In this document: positions 49,222-58,818 of the stretch, piece by piece | Layout of the letters: every line of letters begins with the position of its first letter | Position numbering within the stretch: the first letter of the stretch is position 1 | Source of the DNA: Polynucleobacter sp. 31A-FELB | GTDB taxonomy: Bacteria > Pseudomonadota > Gammaproteobacteria > Burkholderiales > Burkholderiaceae | DNA length: 64,000 nucleotides | Direction: 5' to 3' | Assembly (NCBI RefSeq): GCF_018882405.1 | Contig: NZ_JACVOO010000002.1 | Coordinates: 124,001-188,000 of the forward strand | Position numbers and translations under genes: made by a program | The notes under the pieces: model-generated | Told to the model about the DNA's origin: nothing | The model's input: the letters and a program-made list of their open reading frames with translations, nothing else | Databases searched by the model: none

Positions 49222-50289
49222 TTAGGACTCTATTGCGGAGTTGTTTGGTGGAGTAAGTCCAAAGTGCTCGTAAGCTAGCCTTGTAGCCATTCTTCCTCTG
49301 GAGGTTCTTTGTAGATAGCCTTGTTGAATCAGGTAAGGCTCTAAGACATCCTCAATGGTGTCACGCTCTTCACCAATCGCTGCAGCCAAGTTATCAATAC
49401 CTACTGGGCCACCATCAAACTTATGCAAGATGGCTTCAAGTAGTTTTCTGTCCATCACATCAAAACCACTTGGGTCTACATCAAGCATCTTCAATGCTGC
49501 ATCGGCCATGGCTTTAGTAATAGTGCCAGTGCCTTTAACTTCAGCATAGTCACGTACGCGACGTAATAGGCGATTGGCGATACGTGGAGTGCCTCTAGCA
49601 CGCTTCGCAATCTCAATTGATCCCTCTGGGTCAATATCGGCCTTGAGTAGGCTGGCAGAGCGCGTAATGATTTTGGTGAGCTCTTCTGTGGTGTAGAACT
49701 CGAGTCTTGCCACAATGCCAAAGCGGTCACGTAGAGGATTGGTGAGCATGCCGGCACGAGTGGTTGCGCCAATCAAAGTAAATGGCTTGAGATCAATTTT
49801 GACGCTACGTGCTGCGGGACCTTCGCCAATCATGATGTCTAAGCTGTAGTCCTCTAGTGCTGGATACAGAATTTCTTCGACCACAGGAGAGAGGCGATGA
49901 ATCTCATCAATAAAGAGCACATCGTTTGCTTCTAAATTGGTCAGTAAGGCAGCCAGGTCACCAGGTCTATCGAGAACGGGGCCGCTAGTTTGGCGCAAGT
50001 TCACACCAAGCTCTCTAGCAATGATGTGGGCTAAGGTAGTTTTGCCAAGACCGGGAGGACCAAACAAGAGAACGTGATCTAGAGCTTCTTGACGAGCACG
50101 AGTTGCAGTAATAAAGATTTCTAGTTGGGCGCGTGCCTTAGTTTGACCAACATACTCATCAAGTTGCTTTGGGCGCAGAGCTCTTTCGAAGACGGCTTCC
50201 GAGTTTCCGGCTGCACCGCTAACAATGCGGTCATTGCCTTCCGGTAAATCTTCAGGAATTGAGCTGAGGTCTTCTGTGTGGATTGCCAT
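49222..50289 (-). CDS. ruvB: Holliday junction branch migration helicase RuvB
   Basis: It is the AAA+ motor that drives branch migration with RuvA. Walker [10 protein letters not shown] is at about residues 75-83, Walker [12 protein letters not shown], sensor 1 LIGATTRAG, and the arginine finger DRFG follow, then a C-terminal winged-helix with LQRTSRGR. The length of 355 residues is slightly longer than E. coli (336) due to the N-terminus. It is the last gene of the dusB-fis-purH-ruvC-ruvA-ruvB run. Confidence 0.98.
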   Translation of the reverse strand: MAIHTEDLSSIPEDLPEGNDRIVSGAAGNSEAVFERALRPKQLDEYVGQTKARAQLEIFITATRARQEALDHVLLFGPPGLGKTTLAHIIARELGVNLRQTSGPVLDRPGDLAALLTNLEANDVLFIDEIHRLSPVVEEILYPALEDYSLDIMIGEGPAARSVKIDLKPFTLIGATTRAGMLTNPLRDRFGIVARLEFYTTEELTKIITRSASLLKADIDPEGSIEIAKRARGTPRIANRLLRRVRDYAEVKGTGTITKAMADAALKMLDVDPSGFDVMDRKLLEAILHKFDGGPVGIDNLAAAIGEERDTIEDVLEPYLIQQGYLQRTSRGRMATRLAYEHFGLTPPNNSAIES

Positions 50290-50320
50290 ACTGCAAGTGT
50301 AGTGGTGTTTGGGTGACTAG

Positions 50321-50905
50321 TTATGAAGACTTTGAGAGGTACTTTAGGCCCATGCGGATGCCGTCTGAAACTGTGGTGTCAGGCGGTATTTGTTTGAGGG
50401 CAAGATGCGCTTCTTTTTCTGAATAACCCAGTGCCAAGAGGGCCTGCAATACTTCGCTGCTTGCTTCAATCGCCTGTGGTTTGCCACCCACAATTCCTAA
50501 ATCTGGAGCCAACTTGCCTTTGAGTTCAAGGCAAAGGCGTTCAGCAGTCTTTTTGCCAATGCCAGGGACTTGAGTCAGACTTCCTGCTTCTTGCATAGCA
50601 ATGGCTTGGGCCAATTCATTGACGCTCATGCCAGAAAGTACGGCAAGGGCAGTGCGTGAACCGACGCCACTAATCTTGATGAGCTGTCTAAATGCCTCAC
50701 GCTCTGTTTCAGTGGCAAAGCCAAAGAGTTGTTGTGCATCTTCACGAACTTGGAAGTGCGTGAGAAGTGTAATTTTTTGATTGGTCTCTGGAAGTTGATA
50801 CAAGGTGCTCATTGGCACATCGATCTCATAGCCAACGCCTTGGCAATCTACCAAGAGGCGAGGAGGGTGAACTGAAACGAGAATGCCTTGTATGCGACCA
50901 ATCAT
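50321..50905 (-). CDS. ruvA: Holliday junction branch migration protein RuvA
   Basis: It binds four-way junctions and positions RuvB. The N-terminal OB fold begins [11 protein letters not shown], two helix-hairpin-helix motifs follow ([22 protein letters not shown] and [13 protein letters not shown]), and the C-terminal domain contacts RuvB. At 194 residues it is normal. It lies between ruvC and ruvB. Confidence 0.97.
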   Translation of the reverse strand: MIGRIQGILVSVHPPRLLVDCQGVGYEIDVPMSTLYQLPETNQKITLLTHFQVREDAQQLFGFATETEREAFRQLIKISGVGSRTALAVLSGMSVNELAQAIAMQEAGSLTQVPGIGKKTAERLCLELKGKLAPDLGIVGGKPQAIEASSEVLQALLALGYSEKEAHLALKQIPPDTTVSDGIRMGLKYLSKSS

Positions 50906-50931
50906 GTAAAGATCTTAACCTGTTTGTATTG

Positions 50932-51453
50932 TTATTTCTTGCTAGTCTTTTTGGGTGCAAGGGCAGCAGTAATTGCTTTTGGTATTTGGGCGTGATGCGC
51001 AGCGCAAATCGCTACTCCCAAAGCATCGGCTGCATCTGCTCCAGGTGCACGGCTTAGACGCAGTAAACGCTTCACCATTTCTTGAACTTGAGGCTTAGTA
51101 GCTCTACCAGTTCCCACGATAGACTGCTTCACCCTGAGTGCGCTGAACTCCGCAACGGGAAGATTGTCTGATACCAGGGCTGCAATCACTGCGCCTCGAG
51201 CCTGCCCTAGCATCAGGGTAGAGCGAGGATTGACGTTCAGAAATACTTCTTCAATGGCTGCTTGCTCTGGTTGGTAGGTCTCCAGCACTTCTTTAATGCC
51301 GGCGTACAAGATTCCCAATCTAACGGGAAGGCCTTGGTCTGGATCACCACTTTCAATCGTCCCAGAGGCTACGTAGCTCAGTTTTTGGCCATCAACATCA
51401 ATGACACCAAAACCCGTTGTTCGTAGACCTGGGTCGATTCCTATCCAGCGCAT
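50932..51453 (-). CDS. ruvC: Crossover junction endodeoxyribonuclease RuvC
   Basis: It cuts Holliday junctions. The first acidic catalytic residue lies in [17 protein letters not shown] (D7), with further acidic residues in AAIEEVFLN and the C-terminal [19 protein letters not shown]. At 173 residues it matches the family. It follows purH by 6 bases and precedes ruvA. Confidence 0.97.
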   Translation of the reverse strand: MRWIGIDPGLRTTGFGVIDVDGQKLSYVASGTIESGDPDQGLPVRLGILYAGIKEVLETYQPEQAAIEEVFLNVNPRSTLMLGQARGAVIAALVSDNLPVAEFSALRVKQSIVGTGRATKPQVQEMVKRLLRLSRAPGADAADALGVAICAAHHAQIPKAITAALAPKKTSKK

Positions 51454-51459
51454 GGTTGC

Positions 51460-53040
51460 TTAGTGACGGAAGTGACGTGTGCCAGTGAAGATCATGGCAA
51501 TGCCGTGCTCATTAGCTGCTGCGATGATTTCATCATCACGCATGCTGCCACCAGGCTGGATAGCGCAGCTTGCACCACCATTCACAACGACATCTAAACC
51601 ATCGCGGAATGGGAAGAAGGCATCACTTGCCACTGCAGAACCTTTGAGGCTTAAACCTGCATTCTCGGCCTTAATGCTTGCCATGCGAGCAGAGTCTACG
51701 CGGCTCATTTGGCCAGCACCAATGCCGAGAGTCATTCCGTTAGCGCAATACACAATCGCATTGGACTTCACAAACTTGGCAACGCGCCATGCAAACATCA
51801 TGTCGTGCATTTCGCTTGGGGTCGGAAGACGCTTGCTCACAACACGCATTTCATTTTCAAGGACGTTCTTCGCATCAGGGGACTGAACGAGTAAGCCGCC
51901 ACCAACACGTTTGAAGTCAAAAGTATTAAATGCGGTGCCTAGAGGAATTTCTAAGAGGCGCACATTTTGCTTGGCAGCAAAAATCGCTTTTGCTTCAGCG
52001 CTAAAGCTTGGCGCAATCAATACTTCCACGAACTGCTTAGAAATCGCTTCAGCTGCGGCGCCATCACATGGCACGTTGAAGGCAATAATGCCGCCAAAGG
52101 CTGAACTCGGATCTGTTTTGAATGCCTTTTGATACGCCTCGAGGGCGTTGGCAGCAACCGCTACACCGCAAGGGTTTGCATGTTTGATGATGACGCAAGC
52201 TGCGGCACCGCCAGCATTACCAGTAAAGCTCTTGACGCATTCCCAAGCAGAGTCAGCATCAGCAATGTTGTTGTAGGAGAGCTCTTTGCCTTGTAATTGT
52301 TTGTAGTTGGCAAGCGCACCATCAACTGGATAAATGTCTTTGTAGAAAGCTGCCGATTGGTGTGGGTTCTCGCCATAACGCATCTCTTGTACTTTTTCAA
52401 AGGCAAGGTGCAGTGTTTCTGGATAAGCGGAACGCTTCTTGTGATCGAGGTCATCACCTAATGCAGATAAGTAATTTGCAATTGCGCCGTCGTATTGGGC
52501 AGTATGCGCAAATACCTTTTTAGCTAGACCCAAATTGGTCTTATAAGAAACTACGTTCTTATTGGCTTTCATTTCTTCGAGTACGGGTGCGTAGTCTTCT
52601 GGAGAAATGAGTACTGTCACATCTTGATGATTCTTGGCAGCAGCACGCAACATTGCTGGACCGCCGATATCAATGTTCTCAACCGCATCTTCAAATGAGC
52701 AATCTGCTTTAGCAACTGTCTCATTAAATGGGTAGAGGTTAATCACGAGCATATCGATCGTATCGATACCATGCTCTTTTAAAGCAGCCATGTGCTCAGG
52801 AAGATCCCTACGAGCCAATAAACCGCCATGCACCATTGGGTGCAATGTCTTTACACGACCATCCAGCATCTCTGGAAACTTAGTGAGTGAAGACACTTCC
52901 ACTACAGGCAAATTGTTTTCAGCTAAGAGTTTTGCGGTACCGCCAGTAGAGATCAGCTTGACGCCTTGCTCATGAAGGGATTTGGCGAACGGCACAATGC
53001 CATTTTTATCGGAAACAGAGAGTAGGGCTGTACGGATCAT
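51460..53040 (-). CDS. purH: Bifunctional AICAR transformylase / IMP cyclohydrolase PurH
   Basis: It catalyses the last two steps of purine synthesis. The N-terminal MGS-like cyclohydrolase domain starts [19 protein letters not shown] and contains the STGGTAKLL motif. The C-terminal AICAR transformylase domain includes [21 protein letters not shown] and [16 protein letters not shown]. The 526 residues are standard. The purine gene lies between fis and ruvC, the conserved betaproteobacterial order. Confidence 0.98.
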   Translation of the reverse strand: MIRTALLSVSDKNGIVPFAKSLHEQGVKLISTGGTAKLLAENNLPVVEVSSLTKFPEMLDGRVKTLHPMVHGGLLARRDLPEHMAALKEHGIDTIDMLVINLYPFNETVAKADCSFEDAVENIDIGGPAMLRAAAKNHQDVTVLISPEDYAPVLEEMKANKNVVSYKTNLGLAKKVFAHTAQYDGAIANYLSALGDDLDHKKRSAYPETLHLAFEKVQEMRYGENPHQSAAFYKDIYPVDGALANYKQLQGKELSYNNIADADSAWECVKSFTGNAGGAAACVIIKHANPCGVAVAANALEAYQKAFKTDPSSAFGGIIAFNVPCDGAAAEAISKQFVEVLIAPSFSAEAKAIFAAKQNVRLLEIPLGTAFNTFDFKRVGGGLLVQSPDAKNVLENEMRVVSKRLPTPSEMHDMMFAWRVAKFVKSNAIVYCANGMTLGIGAGQMSRVDSARMASIKAENAGLSLKGSAVASDAFFPFRDGLDVVVNGGASCAIQPGGSMRDDEIIAAANEHGIAMIFTGTRHFRH

Positions 53041-53088
53041 ATTTTTCAGAAGGATTAATTAATAAGGAATGTGTAAATAGGGTCTGGC

Positions 53089-53328
53089 TTATTTCAGTAA
53101 CTGGTGTTCAGCCAATTTCTTGTGCAGCGTGTTGCGGTTGATACCCAGGTACTGGGCAGCCAATGATTGATTTTGCTTCGCATGCTGCATCACTAATTCG
53201 AGCATCGGCTTTTCGACTACTGCGAGAACCATTTGGTACAAGTCAGATGGGGGTGTTCCTTTGAGATCATCCAAATAACGTTGGAGTTGGGTCTCAATAC
53301 ATTCAGTGATGGGGTGCTTATTGGTCAT
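53089..53328 (-). CDS. fis: Fis-family DNA-binding protein
   Basis: It is a nucleoid-associated factor that bends DNA and modulates rRNA and recombination sites. It is 79 residues, with the C-terminal helix-turn-helix QSLAAQYLGINRNTLHKKLAEHQLLK. It lies immediately downstream of dusB (28-base gap), the conserved dusB-fis pairing. Confidence 0.93.
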   Translation of the reverse strand: MTNKHPITECIETQLQRYLDDLKGTPPSDLYQMVLAVVEKPMLELVMQHAKQNQSLAAQYLGINRNTLHKKLAEHQLLK

Positions 53329-53356
53329 GGATAAATTAAATAACTAAAAACTAAAT

Positions 53357-54373
53357 TTAGGCTGCTTCTAAAAATAACAAACGATCAGAGTGGGATTTCA
53401 TTTCATTGAAAAAATCATTCACCATCTGTAATTGGGTTTTGCAATCATCGGCAGTATTCATTCTTTGGCGGAAGGCATGTGAGTCACGTAAGCCTTTGCA
53501 ATACCAACCGATATGCTTACGCGCTGTGCGCAAGCCGACATATTCGCCATAGAACTCATAGTGATCAATCAGATGGGCGTTCATGATCTCTTGAATCTCA
53601 TTAATCTGCGGTGTTGGTAATTTGCCGCCCGTTTCCAGAAAGTGATTGATCTCACGAAAGATCCAAGGACGTCCTTGAGCGGCACGGCCAATCATGATGG
53701 CATCGGCACCAGTTTCTTTTAAAACAAATTCTGCTTTTTCTGGAGTGGTGATATCACCGTTAGCAACCACCGGAATAGCAACACTGTTCTTTACTGCGGT
53801 AATGGTTTCATATTCTGCTTCGCCGTGATACAGGTCAGCTCGCGTGCGACCATGAACAGTCAACATGGAGATGCCTGATTTCTCAGCTAGGCGGGCAATG
53901 TCAATTGCATTTTTATGTTCGCGATCCCAGCCTGTCCGAATCTTTAATGTCACCGGAACTGCATCGGGCCCTACACCTACAGCCTGAACTATGGCCTCTA
54001 AAATTTGTTGCACTAAGGGCTCGTCTCGCAATAGCGCAGAACCGGCTGCAACATTGCAAACCTTTTTGGCTGGGCAACCCATATTGATATCAATGATCTG
54101 GGCACCATGATCGACATTCAGTTTGGCTGCGGCAGCCATCATCTGTGGATCAGCCCCTGCGATTTGCACTGCGATTGGCTTAAATTCACCTTGGTGATTA
54201 GCGCGACGCTGGGTTTTTTCACTCTTCCACAGCAATGCGTTCGAGGCAATCATTTCAGATACGGCATAACCAGCACCTAGCTTTTTACAAAGCTGACGAA
54301 ATGGACGATCTGTTACCCCAGCCATCGGGGCAACAAATAATCTATTTGCGAGCAGGTGTGGGCCAATCTTCAT
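53357..54373 (-). CDS. dusB: tRNA-dihydrouridine synthase B
   Basis: It reduces uridine to dihydrouridine in tRNA D-loops using FMN and NADPH. The FMN-binding barrel begins LFVAPMAGVTDRPFR, the catalytic Cys is in DINMGCPAKKVCNVAAGSAL (about residue 98), and the phosphate-binding region includes GADAIMIGRAAQGRPWIF. At 338 residues it is full length. It is upstream of fis; a perfect hairpin lies about 70 bases before its start. Confidence 0.97.
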   Translation of the reverse strand: MKIGPHLLANRLFVAPMAGVTDRPFRQLCKKLGAGYAVSEMIASNALLWKSEKTQRRANHQGEFKPIAVQIAGADPQMMAAAAKLNVDHGAQIIDINMGCPAKKVCNVAAGSALLRDEPLVQQILEAIVQAVGVGPDAVPVTLKIRTGWDREHKNAIDIARLAEKSGISMLTVHGRTRADLYHGEAEYETITAVKNSVAIPVVANGDITTPEKAEFVLKETGADAIMIGRAAQGRPWIFREINHFLETGGKLPTPQINEIQEIMNAHLIDHYEFYGEYVGLRTARKHIGWYCKGLRDSHAFRQRMNTADDCKTQLQMVNDFFNEMKSHSDRLLFLEAA

Positions 54374-54444
54374 CTGTTTCGGGCTGGGTTCTGGAGGGCT
54401 GTAAGCGCTTGGGAAAGGGTGTCACTTTAGCACAAGTCAGCCCA

Positions 54445-54469
54445 AATCTGCCTAAAAAATAGGCAGATT
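54445..54469 (-). other. Perfect hairpin between the UbiH-family gene and dusB
   Basis: AATCTGCCTA (54445-54454) and TAGGCAGATT (54460-54469) are perfect inverted copies around an AAAAA loop. No T-run follows on either strand, so it is a poor Rho-independent terminator. It lies in the 150-base gap that should carry the dusB-fis promoter, and could be an RNA stability stem, an attenuator or a protein-binding site. Confidence 0.5.
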
Positions 54470-54523
54470 ACGTGATTTAGATCAAACGGGGAATGCTTGT
54501 ATTTAGAAGGCTATTTAAGCCCC

Positions 54524-55681
54524 TTAGCGCCTGCCAAACATCATCTGGCGAGCTAAGGCTGTTTTGACTGATGGGACCCATTGGAGGGCCGATAAAGCCA
54601 ATCCACGACCGATCACAATAGGCAGTAGATTGGAGGTGAAGATTCTGGCCATGAAGTCGGTTAAGCCAATGGTGGCAGACCGGTCAGCCTTACGGCTTTG
54701 GGCGTAGTCCTGCAGGGTATTTTCAATGGCTAAAGGGGTTTTTTGATCTTCAGGCTTCGAGAATAAGGCGCTCAGTTTTTCGGCCAAGAGGTAGGCATCC
54801 CTCAATCCAAGGTTTAGACCCTGTCCTGCAACGGGATGCAAAGTCTGAGCAGCATTGCCAATCCAAACTTCATTTCCCTGAGTAATTTCTTTGCGGTAAT
54901 TGAGCCCCAGCTCATAGAGGCGGCGATCTTGGATTTTGAGGAATTGACCAATACGCGAGCCAAACTCGGCTTGCAGGCTTTTCAGAAATTCGGAATCACT
55001 TAATGCGAGACGTGCTTGTGAAGAACTTGGGGTTACACACCAAACTAGATTCAGAATATTGGGGCCATAGTGACTTGGCAAAACTGCCAAAGGTCCTTCG
55101 GATGTAAATCGCTCCCATGCTTGGTAGGGCGCTGCATTCTCAACCTCAACCAAACCAACTAAAGCGGATTGCTCATAGTCTCTACCAGACTCTACCCAAT
55201 CCTGAGTTTTAAATAAACCACCTTCAGCATGAACTACACATTTGGCTTGAATATTTAATGCATCTGCTTGCGCATCAATATGCTTCCAAACAAAATTCGG
55301 ACTTTTTGTTTGGATAGCTCTTAAAGCTTTGCGCAATGTCAGGTGAATATCGCGATAGCGAATGATGTGACCTAAAGCATCTTGTTTCAATTCTTCGCGA
55401 GTCATGAGAGCGCGGCCAAAACGACCTGCTTGTGACACGTGCACCCGATGAATATCTGCACACTCAGTGGGCCATGCATTAATAGTGTCGAGCAAGAGTT
55501 TGCTACCGTGCGATAAAGCAATTCCTCTGCTATCAGCAGCGGCTAAATCGGCATCGTCTACAGGATTGCGATCGAGTAATACGATTTTGGCTTCTGGAAA
55601 TTTTTGCAGACACCATGCTGCGCAGGCTAAACCAACTGGCCCGCCACCCTGAATCGCAATATCAAAATTTGTTGCTGACAT
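54524..55681 (-). CDS. UbiH/UbiF/VisC/Coq6-family FAD-dependent hydroxylase
   Basis: It hydroxylates the quinone ring during ubiquinone synthesis. The FAD-binding dinucleotide fold is at the start (IAIQGGGPVGLACAAWCL), followed by the family's ALSHGSKLLL segment. The second FAD motif GNAAQTLHPVAGQGLNLGLRDAYLL is near residue 270. The ATG at 55681 is preferred over a TTG at 55690. It follows pepP by 10 bases, as the ubiH gene does in E. coli (pepP-ubiH). Which ring position it acts on cannot be told, so I leave the symbol blank. Confidence 0.9.
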   Translation of the reverse strand: MSATNFDIAIQGGGPVGLACAAWCLQKFPEAKIVLLDRNPVDDADLAAADSRGIALSHGSKLLLDTINAWPTECADIHRVHVSQAGRFGRALMTREELKQDALGHIIRYRDIHLTLRKALRAIQTKSPNFVWKHIDAQADALNIQAKCVVHAEGGLFKTQDWVESGRDYEQSALVGLVEVENAAPYQAWERFTSEGPLAVLPSHYGPNILNLVWCVTPSSSQARLALSDSEFLKSLQAEFGSRIGQFLKIQDRRLYELGLNYRKEITQGNEVWIGNAAQTLHPVAGQGLNLGLRDAYLLAEKLSALFSKPEDQKTPLAIENTLQDYAQSRKADRSATIGLTDFMARIFTSNLLPIVIGRGLALSALQWVPSVKTALARQMMFGRR

Positions 55682-55691
55682 GCTTGGCAAT

Positions 55692-57062
55692 TTAATTATT
55701 CTTCATCAGTGCTTCGATTTCATCGGCTTTGACTGGTACGCCGCGAGAAATCAATTCACATCCAGAGTCGTTGATAACGGCATCATCTTCAATACGAATG
55801 CCGATATTCCAAAAGCGTTCATCTACATCGTCTGCTGGACGAACATATAGACCTGGCTCAATAGTGAGAACCATGCCGGCCTTGAGAAGGCGCCAGGGCT
55901 TTTCTGAAGAGTCTGTTGATGTGCTTAGTGGTTCGCGATAGGAGCCAACATCATGTACATCCATACCCAACCAGTGTGAGGTGCGGTGCATGTAGAAGCG
56001 ACGATATGCACCAGTCTCAATTGCATTATCTAGTGAGCCCAATTCAGATAGCTTGAGAAGCTTTTCATCAAGCAATCCTTGAGTCAGGACTTTGAGTGCA
56101 GCTTCATGTGGCTGCATAAAAGTATTACCGGGCTTAGTTGCTGCAATAGCTGCCTCTTGCGAAGCCAGCGTGATGTCGTAGAGTGCGCGTTGCGCCCCTG
56201 TGAACTTGCCATTCACTGGGAATGTGCGAGTAATGTCGGAGGCATAGCCATCTAGTTCGCAGCCTGCATCTATTAAGCAAAGTTCGCCGCTTCGCAGTTC
56301 AGTATCACCAGCGCGGTAATGCAGAATGCAGGAGTTGGCACCACTAGCCACAATGCTGTTGTATGCAACGCTTTGAGCACCGCTATAGCGGAACTCATGA
56401 AGAAGTTCGGCTTCGAGATGATATTCACGCATGCCAGGTTTGCAGACTTGCATTGCACGAATATGGGCGCGCGCAGAAATTTGAGCAGCGCGACGCATGA
56501 TGTCAATTTCATGTGCATCTTTAAAGAGACGCATTTCATGAATCAAGCTCTCTACATCATGAAACTCTGAAGGTGGGTTAACGCCGGTACGGGCCTGAGT
56601 TCGCACTTGCTTCATCCAATGACGTAGGCGACGATCTGTCTCTGCACTTTCTGAGAGGCGAATATAGACAGCATCTTGATCCGCCAATAATTGACCCAGC
56701 TTCTTGTCTAATTCATGATTGCTATGCGCATACTCCACACCTAAGATTGAAGGTGCTGCATCTGGCCCTAGGCGAATACCATCCCAGATTTCACGCTCTG
56801 CGTCTTTGGGTCTGCAAAAAAGATGGGACTCCAGTTGAGCTTGGGATGCTGATCCAGCAATCTTGAGTACCAATGTTGCGCCCGGCTCTTCAAAACCGGT
56901 GAGGTAGAAAAAATCACTATCGTGACGATAAGGAAATTCGCTATCTCGATTGCGGGAAGTCTCTGGCGCCGTAGTAATGATGGCAATGCCCCCACCAGTT
57001 TTGGCGCAGACCAGTTTTGCTAATTCAATCCGACGTTGTTGGTAAATATTGGACTTATTCAT
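55692..57062 (-). CDS. pepP: Xaa-Pro aminopeptidase (aminopeptidase P)
   Basis: It removes an N-terminal residue preceding proline. The N-terminal AMP_N domain is followed by the pita-bread peptidase domain with the metal ligands of a dimetal M24B site: DAGCELDGYASDITRTFP (two Asp), the HRTSHWLGMDVHDVG His, and the LTIEPGLYV and GIRIEDD Glu residues. The ATG at 57062 overlaps the murU stop by 8 bases. An ATG at 57071 is the alternative. The length is about 456 residues, the E. coli size. Confidence 0.95.
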   Translation of the reverse strand: MNKSNIYQQRRIELAKLVCAKTGGGIAIITTAPETSRNRDSEFPYRHDSDFFYLTGFEEPGATLVLKIAGSASQAQLESHLFCRPKDAEREIWDGIRLGPDAAPSILGVEYAHSNHELDKKLGQLLADQDAVYIRLSESAETDRRLRHWMKQVRTQARTGVNPPSEFHDVESLIHEMRLFKDAHEIDIMRRAAQISARAHIRAMQVCKPGMREYHLEAELLHEFRYSGAQSVAYNSIVASGANSCILHYRAGDTELRSGELCLIDAGCELDGYASDITRTFPVNGKFTGAQRALYDITLASQEAAIAATKPGNTFMQPHEAALKVLTQGLLDEKLLKLSELGSLDNAIETGAYRRFYMHRTSHWLGMDVHDVGSYREPLSTSTDSSEKPWRLLKAGMVLTIEPGLYVRPADDVDERFWNIGIRIEDDAVINDSGCELISRGVPVKADEIEALMKNN

Positions 57063-57771
57063 GCGCTGCATTGAGCTCTTGTAATCGTTGGGGCGTACCT
57101 ACATCGTGCCACGGACCGGTATATTTTTCACCGGACACTCTATTGTCGGACATCGCCTCCCTGAGGAGCGGGGCTAACTTAGTAGGTACATCCCACTCTA
57201 CATCTTTAAAGAGGTCTCGGTGATATAGCCCAATACCGGAAAAAGTGAGTTTTTCAGCTCCATCAAGCGATTCATTGGCCACTTTGGAGTCCTTGAGATA
57301 AAAGTCCCCCTCAGGGTGCTGAACCGGGTTGGGAACCATCAAAAGATGTGCCAAAGGCTGATTTGGCATGCTTCGCAAACTGGAGACTTGTTCCAAAAGC
57401 TGCTCAATCGGCAGATTTGGGCTAAAAACATCCCCGTTTATGACTAGGAAGTAATCGCTAGGGTTGAGCAAAGGTAGTGCCTTGCGAATCCCGCCTGCCG
57501 TTTCTAGGGCGCTAGTTTCTGGGGAGTAGGTGATGCTGAGATCGAATTGGCTGCCGTTGCCCAAAGCCTTCTCAATCTTGTGGCCAAGCCAGGCATGGTT
57601 AATGACGACCTCCTTAATGCCAGCCGCACTCAAGGCTTCTAAATGCCAAGCTAGTAAGGATTTGTTTTTAATGGTGAGGAGTGGCTTAGGTAATTCATCC
57701 GTCAGTGGACGCATGCGCTCGCCTCGACCAGCGGCCAGTAAAAAGCACGGAATGAGATTGCGCTTATTCAT
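57055..57771 (-). CDS. murU: N-acetylmuramate alpha-1-phosphate uridylyltransferase MurU
   Basis: It makes UDP-MurNAc from MurNAc-1-phosphate and UTP, the last step of a wall-recycling bypass that avoids MurA. The nucleotidyltransferase signature LAAGRGERMRPLTDELPKPLL is at about residues 12-32. ETAGGIRKALP and the metal-binding VINGDVFSP follow. At 238 residues it matches MurU of Pseudomonas. It lies directly after amgK (12-base gap), the hallmark pairing. Confidence 0.93.
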   Translation of the reverse strand: MNKRNLIPCFLLAAGRGERMRPLTDELPKPLLTIKNKSLLAWHLEALSAAGIKEVVINHAWLGHKIEKALGNGSQFDLSITYSPETSALETAGGIRKALPLLNPSDYFLVINGDVFSPNLPIEQLLEQVSSLRSMPNQPLAHLLMVPNPVQHPEGDFYLKDSKVANESLDGAEKLTFSGIGLYHRDLFKDVEWDVPTKLAPLLREAMSDNRVSGEKYTGPWHDVGTPQRLQELNAAHE

Positions 57772-57783
57772 GACAGTTTGCTG

Positions 57784-58785
57784 TTATTCCTTAGTAGGGC
57801 GCGTCGACTCTAATAAGCGTGCCAAGGGCTTTAATTCGATATAGCGATTTGCAGTGGCAATCGCATACTCCAGCACCAATGGGATATCTTTGAGATAGCC
57901 ATCTTTGCCATCGCGATGAAACAGCCTTGCAAAAATACCTAAGACTTTGAGATGGCGTTGTAAACCCATCCACTCAAAGTCACGATAGAACTGACCAAAA
58001 TCATCGGGCATTGGCAATCCTTCTTTGCGGCCAGCTTCCCAAAATTTAATCACCCAATCAATTACGCGTTCTTCTGGCCATGCAATGTAAGCATCACGCC
58101 AGAGTGAAGATGCATCATAAGTGATGGGGCCATAAACCGCATCTTGAAAATCGATCACTCCAGGATTATTTTTTGCAGTCACCATCAAGTTGCGTGAGTG
58201 ATAGTCACGATGAACATAAACTTTTGCTTGTGCAAGATTGTTTTGAATAATGAGTTCAAATGCTTGCTTAACTTGAGAATGTTGAAGTTCAGTTAATTCG
58301 ATGTGCAAATGTTTCTTGAGATACCACTCAGGAAATAAATCTAACTCACGTTGTAAGAGTGCTTCATCATAGTTTGGCAATACATCTGGCTTGCTAGCTA
58401 ATTGCATTTGCACTAAAGCATGAGTTGCATCTTTGTACAGATGATCTGCGCTCTCAGAATTGAGTTCTGCAAGATATGTTTTGGTGCCAAGATCGTTGAG
58501 TAAAAGAAAGCCTTCGGCTACATTTTTTTCTAAAATTTTCGGGACGTTTAGGCCGGCATTTTCGAGCAATAAATCGACCTTAATGAAGTCATCTAAGGGT
58601 TCATGTTGGGGTGGGGCGTCCATCACGATCAAAGTCGGAAAATCCGGGTTTTTGGACTCAATCCGGAAATACCGCCGAAAGCTGGCATCTGCCGAGGCGG
58701 GGGCCAAAGTGGGGTGATCTAATTGCCAGCTAGGTTCAAGGCCTTTTAGCCAGTTACGGAGGGTGTTTAAGCGAGAGTCAGTCAT
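57784..58785 (-). CDS. amgK: N-acetylmuramate/N-acetylglucosamine kinase AmgK
   Basis: It phosphorylates MurNAc and GlcNAc at the anomeric carbon, feeding MurU. It is an aminoglycoside phosphotransferase-like kinase with the catalytic loop VYVHRDYHSRNLMV and metal-binding VIDFQDAVYGP, plus the family's DASFRRYFR N-terminal segment. The ATG at 58785 (MTDSRLNTLRNW) is preferred to a longer start at 58827 that would overlap lptD. At 333 residues it matches the family. It is divergent from lptD by 33 bases. Confidence 0.93.
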   Translation of the reverse strand: MTDSRLNTLRNWLKGLEPSWQLDHPTLAPASADASFRRYFRIESKNPDFPTLIVMDAPPQHEPLDDFIKVDLLLENAGLNVPKILEKNVAEGFLLLNDLGTKTYLAELNSESADHLYKDATHALVQMQLASKPDVLPNYDEALLQRELDLFPEWYLKKHLHIELTELQHSQVKQAFELIIQNNLAQAKVYVHRDYHSRNLMVTAKNNPGVIDFQDAVYGPITYDASSLWRDAYIAWPEERVIDWVIKFWEAGRKEGLPMPDDFGQFYRDFEWMGLQRHLKVLGIFARLFHRDGKDGYLKDIPLVLEYAIATANRYIELKPLARLLESTRPTKE

Positions 58786-58818
58786 GGTCGATTCGTATAA
58801 TAAGGCGGGTCTGGATCT

